NCBI GenBank assembly: GCA_016290385.1
Contig: JAEETO010000006.1
Span: 1-47,414 of the forward strand
Direction: 5' to 3'
Length of the DNA: 47,414 nt
Origin: Bacteroidales bacterium
GTDB taxonomy: Bacteria > Bacteroidota > Bacteroidia > Bacteroidales > UBA932
Positions 15,628 through 24,514 of this stretch are shown piece after piece. The notes under the pieces are model-generated. The model did no database searches. It was not told the origin of the DNA and was given only the letters and a program-made list of their open reading frames with translations. The first letter of the stretch is position 1; each line of letters starts with the position of its first letter. A program made the translations under genes and the position numbers.

Positions 15628-16506
15628 ATGAATCTGTTACGAATGGCCATCCAGGCCAAAGGCCGCCTGAACGAAGACAGCGTGGCACTGCTGCGCGACA
15701 TCGGCATCAGGATCGACGACAGCAAACGGAAATTTCTCGCCCAGGCACCCGACTTTCCGCTCGAAGTGCTCTATCTGCGCGACGACGACATCCCTCAGGT
15801 CGTGGCGGCCGGAACGGCCGACCTGGGCATCGTCGGCCTCAACGAAGTAGCCGAGCACAGTCCGGACGGCACTCCGGAAGGATCCTCGCTGCAGATTGTC
15901 CGTCAACTGGGATTCGGCGAATGCCGTCTGTCCCTGGCCGTCCCCAAATCAGAAGACTGCGACGGTCCTGCCTGGTTCAGCGGCAAACGGATCGCCACCT
16001 CCTACCCGAACATCCTGCGCCGGTATCTGGCCGACCATCAGGTAGAGGCCATCATCGAAGTCATCGCCGGATCCGTCGAAGTCGCTCCGGCAGCCGGGAT
16101 CGCCGATGCCATCTTTGATATTGTATCATCCGGCGGAACCCTGATTTCCAATGGATTGAAAGAAGTCGAGCGGGTCTTCCCCTCCGAAGCCGTTTTGATT
16201 GCGGGCGCTTCGATGACGGCAGAAAAACAATCGCTGCTGAATGAGATCCTCTTCCGTATCGATTCGGCGGTCGTCAGCAGCAAAAAGAAATACCTGGTGA
16301 TGAACCTGCCCGAAAGCGCCATCGATGAGGCCGTGGTGATCCTGCCCGCCATGCGCAGCCCGACCATCATGCCTCTTGCTGCCAAAGGCTGGTACGCCAT
16401 GCACGCCGTCATCGAGGAATCGCTGCTCTGGCAGAAAGTCCGCCAGCTGAAGGCCATCGGGGCAGAAGGAATCCTGGTACTGAGCATTGACAAAATCATC
16501 CCGTAG
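15628..16506 (+). CDS. hisG: ATP phosphoribosyltransferase HisG (long form)
   Basis: This 292-residue enzyme catalyses the first step of histidine synthesis, joining ATP and PRPP. The N-terminal motifs are MAIQAKGRLNEDS and the substrate-loop AAGTADLGIVGLNEV. The PRPP-binding stretch is EVAPAAGIADAIFDIVSSGGTL near residues 150-172, and the C-terminal third is the ACT-like regulatory domain of the long form, so HisZ is not needed and feedback inhibition by histidine is expected. It is the first structural gene after the attenuator. Confidence 0.95.
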   Translation: MNLLRMAIQAKGRLNEDSVALLRDIGIRIDDSKRKFLAQAPDFPLEVLYLRDDDIPQVVAAGTADLGIVGLNEVAEHSPDGTPEGSSLQIVRQLGFGECRLSLAVPKSEDCDGPAWFSGKRIATSYPNILRRYLADHQVEAIIEVIAGSVEVAPAAGIADAIFDIVSSGGTLISNGLKEVERVFPSEAVLIAGASMTAEKQSLLNEILFRIDSAVVSSKKKYLVMNLPESAIDEAVVILPAMRSPTIMPLAAKGWYAMHAVIEESLLWQKVRQLKAIGAEGILVLSIDKIIP

Positions 16507-16508
16507 CC

Positions 16509-18863
16509 ATGGACATCCTGCTTTACCCTCCGCAATCACAATGGGCCTCGCTTTGCCGGCGGCCGCTCCAGGATGATCCGCAAGTGCGGACACGCGTCGC
16601 TTCCATTCTGGAACGCGTCCAACGCGAAGGCGACAGCGCTTTGCGGGCCCTGTCCGTCGAGATCGACGGGCGGGACGCAGCCCTGGAAGTCACTCCGGAG
16701 CAACTTCGTGCCACTGCCGCACAAGTCAGGCCGGCCGTGCAGGAAGCCATCCGGCAGGCCGCCGCCAATATCCGGGCTTTCCACCTGGCCCAACTTCCCC
16801 AGGAAATCCGGGTGGAGACCATGCCCGGTGTCTGCTGCATCCAGCGGCCGGTGCCTATCCGCCGCGTCGGCCTGTATATCCCCGGCGGTACGGCGCCGCT
16901 CTTCTCGACCGTATTGATGCTCGCCATTCCCGCCGCGCTGGCAGGCTGCCGCGAAGTCATCCTCTGTTCTCCCGCGGGGGATTCCGGAGAAATCGCCCCG
17001 GAAGTGCTTTATGCGGCACAGTATTGCGGCGTCCGGCGCATCTTCCGCGTCGGCGGCGCACAAGCCATCGCCGCCATGGCCTACGGGACAGAAACCATAC
17101 CTCAGGTCGACAAGATTTTCGGCCCCGGCAACCGCTATGTCACCACTGCCAAGCAACTGGTGGGCGAACAGGCCGTTGCCATCGACATGCCGGCCGGCCC
17201 CTCTGAAGTCATGGTCATCGCCGACGATGCCGCCTCCCCGTCATTCGTGGCGGCGGACCTCTTGTCCCAAGCCGAACACGGGCCCGACAGCCAGGTGATG
17301 CTGGCCTGCCTGTCGGAAGCTTTTGCACAGAAAGTACTTGCTGAAGTCGAACGGCAACGGCAGCTCCTTTCACGTGGAAAGATGGCTGCCAAGGCCCTGT
17401 CACACAGCTCCATCATCGTCTTCCACAAGCTGGAGGAAGCCGTAGGACTGGCCGAAGCCTATGCGCCCGAGCACCTGATCCTCGCCCTGGAAGATCCCTG
17501 GAAAGCAGCCGACGGCATCACGGCGGCCGGCAGCGTCTTCATCGGATCCTGGTCTCCGGAAAGCGCGGGAGACTATGCTTCAGGGACCAACCACACCCTC
17601 CCCACCAGCGGATGGGCCCGGTCCTACAGCGGTGTAAACGTCGAGAGTTTCATGCGCAGGATGACCCTGCAGGAAATTTCGCGGGCAGGATTGGAACGGC
17701 TGGCCCCCACCATCCGGAATATGGCGACGGCCGAAGGGCTCGACGCACATGCCCGTGCCGTCGACATCCGCATGGCTGCCGCTCCGGAACAATCCGGTCC
17801 GGACTGTTCCTCGTCCGGCGTGCAATCACTGATGCGAGCCAATATCCGGGCCCTGACGCCCTACTCTACCGCGCGGGACGACTGCTCCGGAGCGCCGGAA
17901 GTCTTTCTGGACGCCAACGAGAGCCCGTACAGCACAGGATGGAACCGCTATCCGGATCCCCGGCAGCGCATACTGAAACAAGCCATCTCCGCTTTCAAGG
18001 AAGTCCCTGTAGATAATATTTTCCTCGGCAATGGCAGCGATGAAGCCATCGACCTGCTGTACCGCGTTTTTTGCGAACCTGGAAGAGATCAGGCTCTCAT
18101 CGTCTCGCCCAGCTACGGCATGTACAGCGTAGCGGCACAGACCAATGACGTATCCGTGTGCCCGGTTCTTCTGGAGGAAGGCTATGCCCTGCCCGCAGCC
18201 GCCATCGCTGCCGCCACGACACCCCGCACCAAGCTCCTGTTCATCTGCAGTCCGAACAATCCCACCGGCAACGCATTTCCGCCCGAAGAGCTGGTCGCTG
18301 TCATCCGCGCCTTCCCGGGCATCACGGTATTGGACGAAGCCTACGCCGACTTCAGCGCAAAAGGGTCCCTGCTTCCCCGCCTGGCCGAATTCCCCCGCCT
18401 GGTCATCCTGCAGACCCTTTCCAAAGCCTGCGGGCTGGCTGGACTCCGGATCGGGATGGCCTTTGCCGCCCCGGAAATCATCCGCACTTTCGACCAGGTG
18501 AAATACCCTTACAATATCAACCAGCCTGCCCAGGAACTGGCTCTGGAAGCCCTCCGGCTAGGAGCCACCCGTCACGTAGCCGAAATCTGCGAACAACGGG
18601 AAATCCTTGCCCGCAAGCTTCCCGGATTCTCCTTTGTCCGGAAGGTATATCCCAGCGACGCCAATTTCCTGCTTGTGCGCGTAGACGATCCGAAACGGGT
18701 CTACGACCATCTGCTGGACGACGGCATCATCGTCCGCGACCGCAGCCGCGTTCAGCTGTGCGAAGGCGCACTCCGCATTACCGTAGGCACGCCGGCGGAA
18801 AACCGGCGCCTGCTCGATTCCCTTGCTGCTTTTGAAAACCTCAACCCCTCTGACCCCTCATGA
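16509..18863 (+). CDS. hisDC: Fused histidinol dehydrogenase - histidinol-phosphate aminotransferase
   Basis: One open frame of 784 residues covers two enzymes that are normally separate. Residues 1-420 are HisD, with GPGNRYVTTAKQLV, DMPAGPSEVMVI, the zinc ligands in SQAEHGPDSQV, the catalytic EHLIL pair and DYASGTNHTLPTSG. Residues 442-775 are HisC, with FLDANESPY, PNNPTGNAF, DEAYADFS and the PLP lysine in LQTLSKACGLAGLRIGM. A 20-residue Ser/Pro-rich linker joins them, and Met442 (17832) would be the start of a free HisC. All catalytic motifs are intact. HisC acts just before the phosphatase and HisD catalyses the last two oxidations, so they flank the HisB phosphatase step. Confidence 0.9.
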   Translation: MDILLYPPQSQWASLCRRPLQDDPQVRTRVASILERVQREGDSALRALSVEIDGRDAALEVTPEQLRATAAQVRPAVQEAIRQAAANIRAFHLAQLPQEIRVETMPGVCCIQRPVPIRRVGLYIPGGTAPLFSTVLMLAIPAALAGCREVILCSPAGDSGEIAPEVLYAAQYCGVRRIFRVGGAQAIAAMAYGTETIPQVDKIFGPGNRYVTTAKQLVGEQAVAIDMPAGPSEVMVIADDAASPSFVAADLLSQAEHGPDSQVMLACLSEAFAQKVLAEVERQRQLLSRGKMAAKALSHSSIIVFHKLEEAVGLAEAYAPEHLILALEDPWKAADGITAAGSVFIGSWSPESAGDYASGTNHTLPTSGWARSYSGVNVESFMRRMTLQEISRAGLERLAPTIRNMATAEGLDAHARAVDIRMAAAPEQSGPDCSSSGVQSLMRANIRALTPYSTARDDCSGAPEVFLDANESPYSTGWNRYPDPRQRILKQAISAFKEVPVDNIFLGNGSDEAIDLLYRVFCEPGRDQALIVSPSYGMYSVAAQTNDVSVCPVLLEEGYALPAAAIAAATTPRTKLLFICSPNNPTGNAFPPEELVAVIRAFPGITVLDEAYADFSAKGSLLPRLAEFPRLVILQTLSKACGLAGLRIGMAFAAPEIIRTFDQVKYPYNINQPAQELALEALRLGATRHVAEICEQREILARKLPGFSFVRKVYPSDANFLLVRVDDPKRVYDHLLDDGIIVRDRSRVQLCEGALRITVGTPAENRRLLDSLAAFENLNPSDPS
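17786..17810. repeat. 25-base palindrome in the hisD-hisC linker
   Basis: GGAACA-A-TCCGG and CCGGA-C-TGTTCC are mirror arms around base 17798; 11 of the 12 positions in each arm pair. It lies in the linker codons, where an intergenic element would be expected if hisD and hisC were once separate. Confidence 0.6.
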
Positions 18864-19918
18864 AAAAAGCACTCTTTATCGACCGGGACGGCACCTTGCT
18901 TGTCGAACCTGCAGACGAACAGATAGACGCACTGGAGAAATTCGCCTTCGTTCCGGGTGCCATTTCCGGCATGAAGGCCCTTTCCGGCCTGGGATACGAG
19001 CTGGTAATGGTCAGCAACCAGGACGGTCTCGGCACGCCGGCTTTTCCGGAAGAGACCTTCCTCCCCTGCCAGCAATTGCTGCTGGACACCCTGCGCGGAG
19101 AAGGCGTAGTCTTCGACAATATCTTGATAGACAAAAGCTTTCCGGAAGACAACGCACCCACCCGGAAACCCCGTACCGGCTTGCTGAAAGAATACATGGA
19201 CGGCAGTTACGACCTTTCTGCCTGCTATGTGATCGGAGACCGGGAGAGCGATGTGCGGCTGGCTGCGAACCTGGGTGCCGTCGGCCTGCAGCTGGGACCG
19301 CTCAGCTGGGAGGACATCGTCCGGCGCATTCGCGGCGGCGTCCGCCGTGTCACCGTCGCCCGCAAGACCGCCGAAACGGACATCAGCGTCACCGTCGACC
19401 TCGACGGCCAGGGTGACTCCCGGATCGAGACCGGCCTGCACTTTTTCGACCACATGCTCACGCAACTCGTCCACCACGGCGGCATCTCCCTGTCGCTGCG
19501 CTGCCAGGGAGATTTGGAAGTGGATGAGCACCACAGCGTCGAGGATACGGCCATCGTGCTGGGCGAAGCCCTGCGCAAGGCACTGGGCGACAAGCGGGGC
19601 ATCGGACGCTATGGCTTCGCCCTCCCGATGGACGAAAGCCGCGCCCTGGTCCTGCTCGATTTCGGCGGCCGGAGCGAACTGGTGTGGGACGTGAGCTTCA
19701 CCCGGGAATACGTCGGTGACATGCCGACGGAACTGTTCCGCCACTTTTTCAAATCGCTGTCCGATGCGATGCAGGCCAACCTGTACGTCCAGGCACGCGG
19801 CGAGAACAACCACCATCTGGCCGAAAGCATTTTCAAGGCCTTTGCCCGTTCCCTGCGGCAGGCCGTCTCGCGCAACGTCTTTTCCTATGAAATACCCACC
19901 AGCAAAGGTTTGTTATGA
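18860..19918 (+). CDS. hisB: Bifunctional histidinol-phosphatase / imidazoleglycerol-phosphate dehydratase HisB
   Basis: This 352-residue fused enzyme has an N-terminal HAD phosphatase with LFIDRDGTLL (residues 5-14) and GDRESDVRLA, and a C-terminal dehydratase with the metal-binding motifs HFFDHML, DEHHSVEDTA and GENNHHLAE. The fusion order is the enterobacterial one. The start overlaps the hisDC stop by four bases and the stop overlaps hisH, so translation is probably coupled along the operon. Confidence 0.95.
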   Translation: MKKALFIDRDGTLLVEPADEQIDALEKFAFVPGAISGMKALSGLGYELVMVSNQDGLGTPAFPEETFLPCQQLLLDTLRGEGVVFDNILIDKSFPEDNAPTRKPRTGLLKEYMDGSYDLSACYVIGDRESDVRLAANLGAVGLQLGPLSWEDIVRRIRGGVRRVTVARKTAETDISVTVDLDGQGDSRIETGLHFFDHMLTQLVHHGGISLSLRCQGDLEVDEHHSVEDTAIVLGEALRKALGDKRGIGRYGFALPMDESRALVLLDFGGRSELVWDVSFTREYVGDMPTELFRHFFKSLSDAMQANLYVQARGENNHHLAESIFKAFARSLRQAVSRNVFSYEIPTSKGLL

Positions 19919-20502
19919 TAGCCATCGTCGATTATGCAGCCGGAAACATCCGCTCGGTAGCCAACGCCCTCGAGCGACTGGGCGCCCATTATGAAGTGAC
20001 AGCCGACCCACAACGCCTGCGGTCCGCCGACCGGGTCATCCTGCCCGGTGTCGGCCACGCCGGCCGCGCCCTGGAAAGCCTGCAGGAGCAGGATCTCTTC
20101 CCCGTCATCCGCTCGCTCCGATGCCCCGTGCTGGGTATCTGCGTCGGCATGCAGGTGCTCTGCCGCGATTCCGAAGAAGGGCCCGTGCAGGGCATCGGCA
20201 TATTCGACGCCCATGTGCGTCGTTTCCCCGATGAGGCGGACATCCGCGTCCCGCACATGGGATGGAACGCGCTCGGCAACCTGGACGGCAAACTGTTCCG
20301 CAATATTCCCAGCGGTGCGCACGTCTATTTCGTCCACTCGTATTATCCGACCCTTTGCTCGGATACGACGGCCACCTGCCGGCATGGTTCCACCCTTTTC
20401 AGCGCCGCGCTCCGCTATGAGAATTTCTACGGAACACAGTTCCATCCGGAAAAGAGCGGAGCGGTCGGACAACAAATCCTCCAGAACTTCCTTGCCCTAT
20501 GA
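19915..20502 (+). CDS. hisH: Imidazole glycerol phosphate synthase glutaminase subunit HisH
   Basis: This 195-residue class I glutamine amidotransferase hydrolyses glutamine and channels ammonia to HisF. The nucleophile is in LGICVGMQVL near residue 76, and the His-Glu pair is in FYGTQFHPEKSG near residue 180. It overlaps hisB and hisA by four bases at each end. Confidence 0.95.
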   Translation: MIAIVDYAAGNIRSVANALERLGAHYEVTADPQRLRSADRVILPGVGHAGRALESLQEQDLFPVIRSLRCPVLGICVGMQVLCRDSEEGPVQGIGIFDAHVRRFPDEADIRVPHMGWNALGNLDGKLFRNIPSGAHVYFVHSYYPTLCSDTTATCRHGSTLFSAALRYENFYGTQFHPEKSGAVGQQILQNFLAL

Positions 20503-21269
20503 CCGAGATCGTTCCCGCCATCGACATCATCGACGGACGCTGCGTACGCCTGACCCGGGGTGACTATGCGGCGGTCAAGGTCTATGATGCCTCTCCCGTC
20601 GATTCGGCACGGCGTTTTGCCGACTGCGGCGTCCGCCGCATCCACCTGGTGGACCTGGACGGCGCCAAGGCTGGTACGCCCTGCAACCTGACGACGCTGG
20701 AGGCCATTGCGAAAGCGGTTTCCTGTGAACTGGAATGGGGCGGTGGCGTGGCGTCAGAAGCTGCCCTCCGGCAGCTTTTCGACGCCGGCGCCACCCACGC
20801 GATCATCGGCAGCATAGCCGCCCTTCAACCGGAACGTTTCGCCGAATGGCTGGCGTGCCATGGTTCCCGTATGATTCTGGGCGCCGACGTACGGAACGGC
20901 CGTGTCGCCGTGCGCGGCTGGCAGGAGGAGGCGCCGCTGACGCTCGACATGCTGCTCCGCCGCTTCACGGACGATGCCGGCACGCCACTGCGTGAGGCCA
21001 TTGTCACGGACATTGGCTGTGACGGAATGCTGCAAGGACCCTCCCTGGCCTTATACGGCACGCTCGTCCAAAACTTTCCCATGCTATCCTTCACAGCCAG
21101 CGGCGGTGTCTCCTCCATGGACGATATCCGCTCCCTGGCGGCCGCCGGCATACCGAAGGCCATTGTGGGGAAAGCCATCTATGAAAATCGTATCACACTG
21201 AAAGACATATCCTTATGGTCGCTAAACGCATCATCCCCTGCCTCGACGTCAAAGACGGAAAAGTCGTAA
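20499..21269 (+). CDS. hisA: ProFAR isomerase HisA, overlapping hisF
   Basis: This (beta/alpha)8 enzyme isomerises ProFAR to PRFAR. Motifs are [18 protein letters not shown] at the start, the phosphate loops [11 protein letters not shown] and TASGGVSS, and the second acid in [14 protein letters not shown]. The open frame is 256 residues, about 12-15 longer than usual, because it continues 55 bases into hisF in another frame and ends in a Ser/Ala/Thr-rich tail ([10 protein letters not shown]). The fold ends at about ITLKDI, so the tail is an added read-through segment. It may be natural or the result of a small frameshift near 21210. Confidence 0.92.
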   Translation: MTEIVPAIDIIDGRCVRLTRGDYAAVKVYDASPVDSARRFADCGVRRIHLVDLDGAKAGTPCNLTTLEAIAKAVSCELEWGGGVASEAALRQLFDAGATHAIIGSIAALQPERFAEWLACHGSRMILGADVRNGRVAVRGWQEEAPLTLDMLLRRFTDDAGTPLREAIVTDIGCDGMLQGPSLALYGTLVQNFPMLSFTASGGVSSMDDIRSLAAAGIPKAIVGKAIYENRITLKDISLWSLNASSPASTSKTEKS

Positions 21270-21985
21270 AGGGCATTCATTTCGAAGGACTCCGCCAAGT
21301 CGGCGATCCCGTGGAACTGGGAGCGGCCTACGCCCGCGAAGGTGCCGATGAGCTGGTCTTTCTCGACATCAGCGCCACCTTCGAGGGCCGGAAGACTTTC
21401 GCTTCTCTGGTGGAACGCATCGCGCGGGAAATCGACATTCCTTTCACCGTAGGCGGAGGCATCGCTTCGCCCGACGATGCCGCCCGCCTGCTGGATGCCG
21501 GCGCAGACAAGATCTCGCTCAACTCCGCCGCGCTCGCCGACCCGTCGCTGGTCAGTCGCATCGCCGGCCAGTACGGCAGCCAGTTCGTGGTGGTGGCCAT
21601 CGATGCGCGGAAAACCGGCGGCGACGCCTCTCCGTTCTGGACCTGCACCACCCACGGCGGACGAATCGCCACGGACCGCGAGCTCTTCTCGTGGGCACGC
21701 GAGGCACAGGAGCGCGGTGCCGGCGAGATCCTTTTCACATCCATGGACCATGACGGCACCTGCCAGGGTTTTGCCTGTGAACTGTACGCCTGCCTGCACG
21801 AGAGCCTGTCCATTCCGGTCATCGCTTCCGGCGGTGCCGGATCCCTGCAGGACATCGTCGAAGTCCTGACCACCGGAAAAGCTGACGCCGCACTGGCCGC
21901 CAGCATTTTCCACTACGGAACCCTGCGCATCCGCCATGTCAAGGAGGCACTCCGGGATGCCGGCGTACCCGTACGTCTTTCCTGA
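21215..21985 (+). CDS. hisF: Imidazole glycerol phosphate synthase cyclase subunit HisF
   Basis: This 256-residue (beta/alpha)8 cyclase pairs with HisH to form IGP and AICAR. The motifs are [16 protein letters not shown] (catalytic Asp), [21 protein letters not shown], and the second catalytic Asp in [10 protein letters not shown], then ASGGAGS. The length is typical. The start lies inside hisA (55-base overlap); the hisIE gene follows after 18 bases. Confidence 0.95.
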   Translation: MVAKRIIPCLDVKDGKVVKGIHFEGLRQVGDPVELGAAYAREGADELVFLDISATFEGRKTFASLVERIAREIDIPFTVGGGIASPDDAARLLDAGADKISLNSAALADPSLVSRIAGQYGSQFVVVAIDARKTGGDASPFWTCTTHGGRIATDRELFSWAREAQERGAGEILFTSMDHDGTCQGFACELYACLHESLSIPVIASGGAGSLQDIVEVLTTGKADAALAASIFHYGTLRIRHVKEALRDAGVPVRLS

Positions 21986-22003
21986 CACATCATTGAACGA
22001 ACC

Positions 22004-22627
22004 ATGCAATACGACGATTTCAAACTCGACAAGAACGGCGGACTGCTTCCCGCCATCATCCAGGACGCCCGCACCGGCAAGGTGCTGATGCTCGGCTATA
22101 TGAACCGTGAGGCTTTCGAAAGAAGCCGTGCGGAAGGCCTGGTCACTTTCTGGTCCCGCTCACGCCAGTGCCTGTGGACCAAAGGGGAAACCAGCGGCAA
22201 CTTCCTGCACATCCGGGAAATGTACAAGGATTGCGACGACGACACGCTACTCGTGACCGTCATCCCGGACGGCCCGGTCTGCCACCGGGGTACACGCAGC
22301 TGCTTCGACACGCCCGATGCCGAAGGATTCCTGGGTGAACTCCAGGCGCTTATCCACAGCCGGCACGAAGAACTCCCCGAAGGCTCCTATACGACCCGTC
22401 TATTTATCAAAGGCGTCAAGGCCATCGCCAAGAAAGTCGGCGAAGAGGCCGCCGAGACGATCATCGAAGCCGTCGACGGCAACCGCGACCGCTTCATCTA
22501 TGAGATGGGCGACCTCTTCTACCACCAGCTGGTGCTGATGGAGCAGATGGGCGTCTCCCTCGCTGACATCGAACAAGAACTGGCCCTCCGTCACAGGGTC
22601 CCTTCCTCCCCGAAAGAAAACAATTAA
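22004..22627 (+). CDS. hisIE: Bifunctional PR-AMP cyclohydrolase / PR-ATP pyrophosphatase HisIE
   Basis: This 207-residue fusion catalyses steps two and three. The N-terminal HisI domain has MLGYMNREAFE, TFWSRSRQCLWTKGETSGN and the zinc cysteine in PVCHRGTRSCF. The C-terminal HisE domain has GSYTTRLF, KKVGEEAAETIIEA and EMGDLFYH, the all-alpha NTP-pyrophosphohydrolase pattern. It lies between hisF and asnA, with short gaps of 18 and 12 bases. Confidence 0.95.
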   Translation: MQYDDFKLDKNGGLLPAIIQDARTGKVLMLGYMNREAFERSRAEGLVTFWSRSRQCLWTKGETSGNFLHIREMYKDCDDDTLLVTVIPDGPVCHRGTRSCFDTPDAEGFLGELQALIHSRHEELPEGSYTTRLFIKGVKAIAKKVGEEAAETIIEAVDGNRDRFIYEMGDLFYHQLVLMEQMGVSLADIEQELALRHRVPSSPKENN

Positions 22628-22639
22628 AACATATCCATC

Positions 22640-23677
22640 ATGTCACTCATCATTCCCAAAGACTACCGCAACCTGCTCGGCGGACTCGAAAACACCGAGA
22701 AAGCCATCAAGGCCGTAAAAGACATGTTCCAAAGCAACCTGTCCGCCCAACTGGCGCTTCTGCGCGTCACCGCACCCATCGTGGTCCTTTCCGGAACCGG
22801 CATCAACGACGACCTGAACTCCGTGGAGCGGCCCGTCTCCTTCCCCATCAAGAGTCTGAACGAACAGAAAGCCGAAGTGGTGCATTCCCTCGCCAAATGG
22901 AAAAGGCTCAAGCTCGGCGAGCTCGGCACCCGACCCGGACGCGGCATCTACACCGACATGAACGCCCTCCGTCCTGACGAGGACCTGGACAACCTGCATT
23001 CCATCTATGTGGACCAGTGGGACTGGGAGAAGGTCATCCGCAAGAAGGACCGGAACCTGGCCTTCCTGAAGATGACGGTACGGCGGATCTACGAGGCCAT
23101 CAAGGTCACGGAGAACCGGCTCTATGTCGAATTCCCGGAGATCGAGCCGGAACTGCCTGAAGAGATTTTCTTCATCCATGCCGAAGAACTGCGCCGCCGC
23201 TACCCGGAGCTGACGCCCAAGGAAAGGGAGAACGCCATCGTCAAGGAGCACAAGGCGGTGTTCATCATCGGCATCGGAGGAGCGCTCGACGACGGCACCA
23301 TCCACGACGGACGTGCTGCCGACTACGATGACTGGAGTACGCCCAACGAAGACGGTTTTCTGGGCTTGAACGGCGACATCCTGCTGTGGAACAAACTCCT
23401 CGACTGCGCCTTCGAGGTATCCAGCATGGGCATCCGTGTCGACGAAACCGCCATGCTCCGCCAGCTTGATATCCGGGGGCAGTCGTGGAAGAAAGATCTC
23501 TATTTCCACCGGAAACTCCTCGCGGGGGAGCTTCCCTACACCATCGGCGGCGGCATCGGTCAGTCGCGCCTATGCATGTACCTGCTGCGCAAGGCCCACA
23601 TCGGAGAAATCCAGTCCGCCATCTGGCCGGAAGCCATGCGCGAAGCCTGCCTGCGCGCCGGCATCGAATTAGCCTGA
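22640..23677 (+). CDS. asnA: Aspartate-ammonia ligase AsnA
   Basis: This 345-residue ammonia-dependent asparagine synthetase is related to class II aspartyl-tRNA synthetases. Family stretches are FPIKSLNEQKAEVVHSLAKW near residue 70, DQWDWEKVI near 130, FLGLNGDILLWN near 240 and TIGGGIGQSRLCMYLL near 305. It follows hisIE after 12 bases with no promoter or terminator in between, so it is the last gene of the attenuated operon. The Asn codons of the leader peptide suggest that this placement is functional. Confidence 0.95.
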   Translation: MSLIIPKDYRNLLGGLENTEKAIKAVKDMFQSNLSAQLALLRVTAPIVVLSGTGINDDLNSVERPVSFPIKSLNEQKAEVVHSLAKWKRLKLGELGTRPGRGIYTDMNALRPDEDLDNLHSIYVDQWDWEKVIRKKDRNLAFLKMTVRRIYEAIKVTENRLYVEFPEIEPELPEEIFFIHAEELRRRYPELTPKERENAIVKEHKAVFIIGIGGALDDGTIHDGRAADYDDWSTPNEDGFLGLNGDILLWNKLLDCAFEVSSMGIRVDETAMLRQLDIRGQSWKKDLYFHRKLLAGELPYTIGGGIGQSRLCMYLLRKAHIGEIQSAIWPEAMREACLRAGIELA

Positions 23678-23692
23678 TAGCGCGGGGAACTG

Positions 23693-24451
23693 TCAGCTGC
23701 GGCAGATGACGCTGCCGCTGGCCTGGTGGGTGGCCAGGATCAGGACTTCGGAAATCTGGACGTGGGCCGGGGCCTGGGCGGCGTAGAGCGCCACGTCGGC
23801 AATGTCGTCGCCTGTCAACGGCTGAATGCCCTGGTAGACTTTGGCGGCACGCTCCGTGTCACCGTGGAAACGGACATTGCTGAAATTGGTTTCGACCAGG
23901 CCGGGCTTCAGGTTCGTCACGCGGACCGGTGTGTGCGCCAGGTCGATACGCAGTCCGTCGGACAGCGCTTTCACGGCCGCTTTGGTTGCACAATAGACGG
24001 CCCCGCCGGCATAAGCGGCGTCACCGGCCACCGATCCGATGTTGATGACATGGCCGCGCAGGCGCTCCACCATCCCGGGAACCACAAGCCGCGTCATGTA
24101 GAGCAGACCCTTGACATTGGTGTCGATCATGGTCTCCCAATCGTCAAAATCTCCGGCATATTCGGGCTCCAGGCCCAGCGCCAGGCCGGCATTGTTGACC
24201 AGGACATCGATCTCGCGCCAGGCAGCCGGCAGCGAATCGAGCGCCCTTTTCACCGCGTCGCGGTCACGCACGTCAAAACACAGCGTCAGCACTTCGACAC
24301 CGAATTCTTTTTCCAGTTCTCCGGCCATCACGGCCAGTTGTCCCGCGCGCCGTCCCGTCAGGATCACGCGGTATCCCGCACCGGCAAATTTCCGGGCGCA
24401 GGCGGCGCCGATCCCGCTGGTGGCGCCGGTTATCAAAGCGATTCTTTTCAT
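23693..24451 (-). CDS. Short-chain dehydrogenase/reductase
   Basis: This 252-residue classical SDR has the cofactor motif TGATSGIG at residues 8-15, the NNAG motif, the catalytic serine in INIGSVAGD, and the YxxxK pair in YCATK near residue 154. The Arg-rich TGRRAG after the second strand suggests NADP(H). It resembles the YdfG group (3-hydroxy acid or serine dehydrogenase), but the substrate is not determined. It converges on asnA with 15 bases between stops. The ATG lies a few bases from a weak -7-like TAACTTCG, so the mRNA may be nearly leaderless. Confidence 0.85.
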   Translation of the reverse strand: MKRIALITGATSGIGAACARKFAGAGYRVILTGRRAGQLAVMAGELEKEFGVEVLTLCFDVRDRDAVKRALDSLPAAWREIDVLVNNAGLALGLEPEYAGDFDDWETMIDTNVKGLLYMTRLVVPGMVERLRGHVINIGSVAGDAAYAGGAVYCATKAAVKALSDGLRIDLAHTPVRVTNLKPGLVETNFSNVRFHGDTERAAKVYQGIQPLTGDDIADVALYAAQAPAHVQISEVLILATHQASGSVICRS

Positions 24452-24484
24452 ATTGCGAAGTTAGCAATTTTCGAAAGAAATGTG

Positions 24485-24492
24485 TATATTTG
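24485..24492 (+). promoter_or_regulatory. Promoter -7 box of the barrel-protein gene
   Basis: TATATTTG. The first in-frame ATG at 24494 would be upstream of the expected transcript start, which supports the ATG at 24515. Confidence 0.6.
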
Positions 24493-24514
24493 TATGATTC
24501 ACGTACTTGCTACC

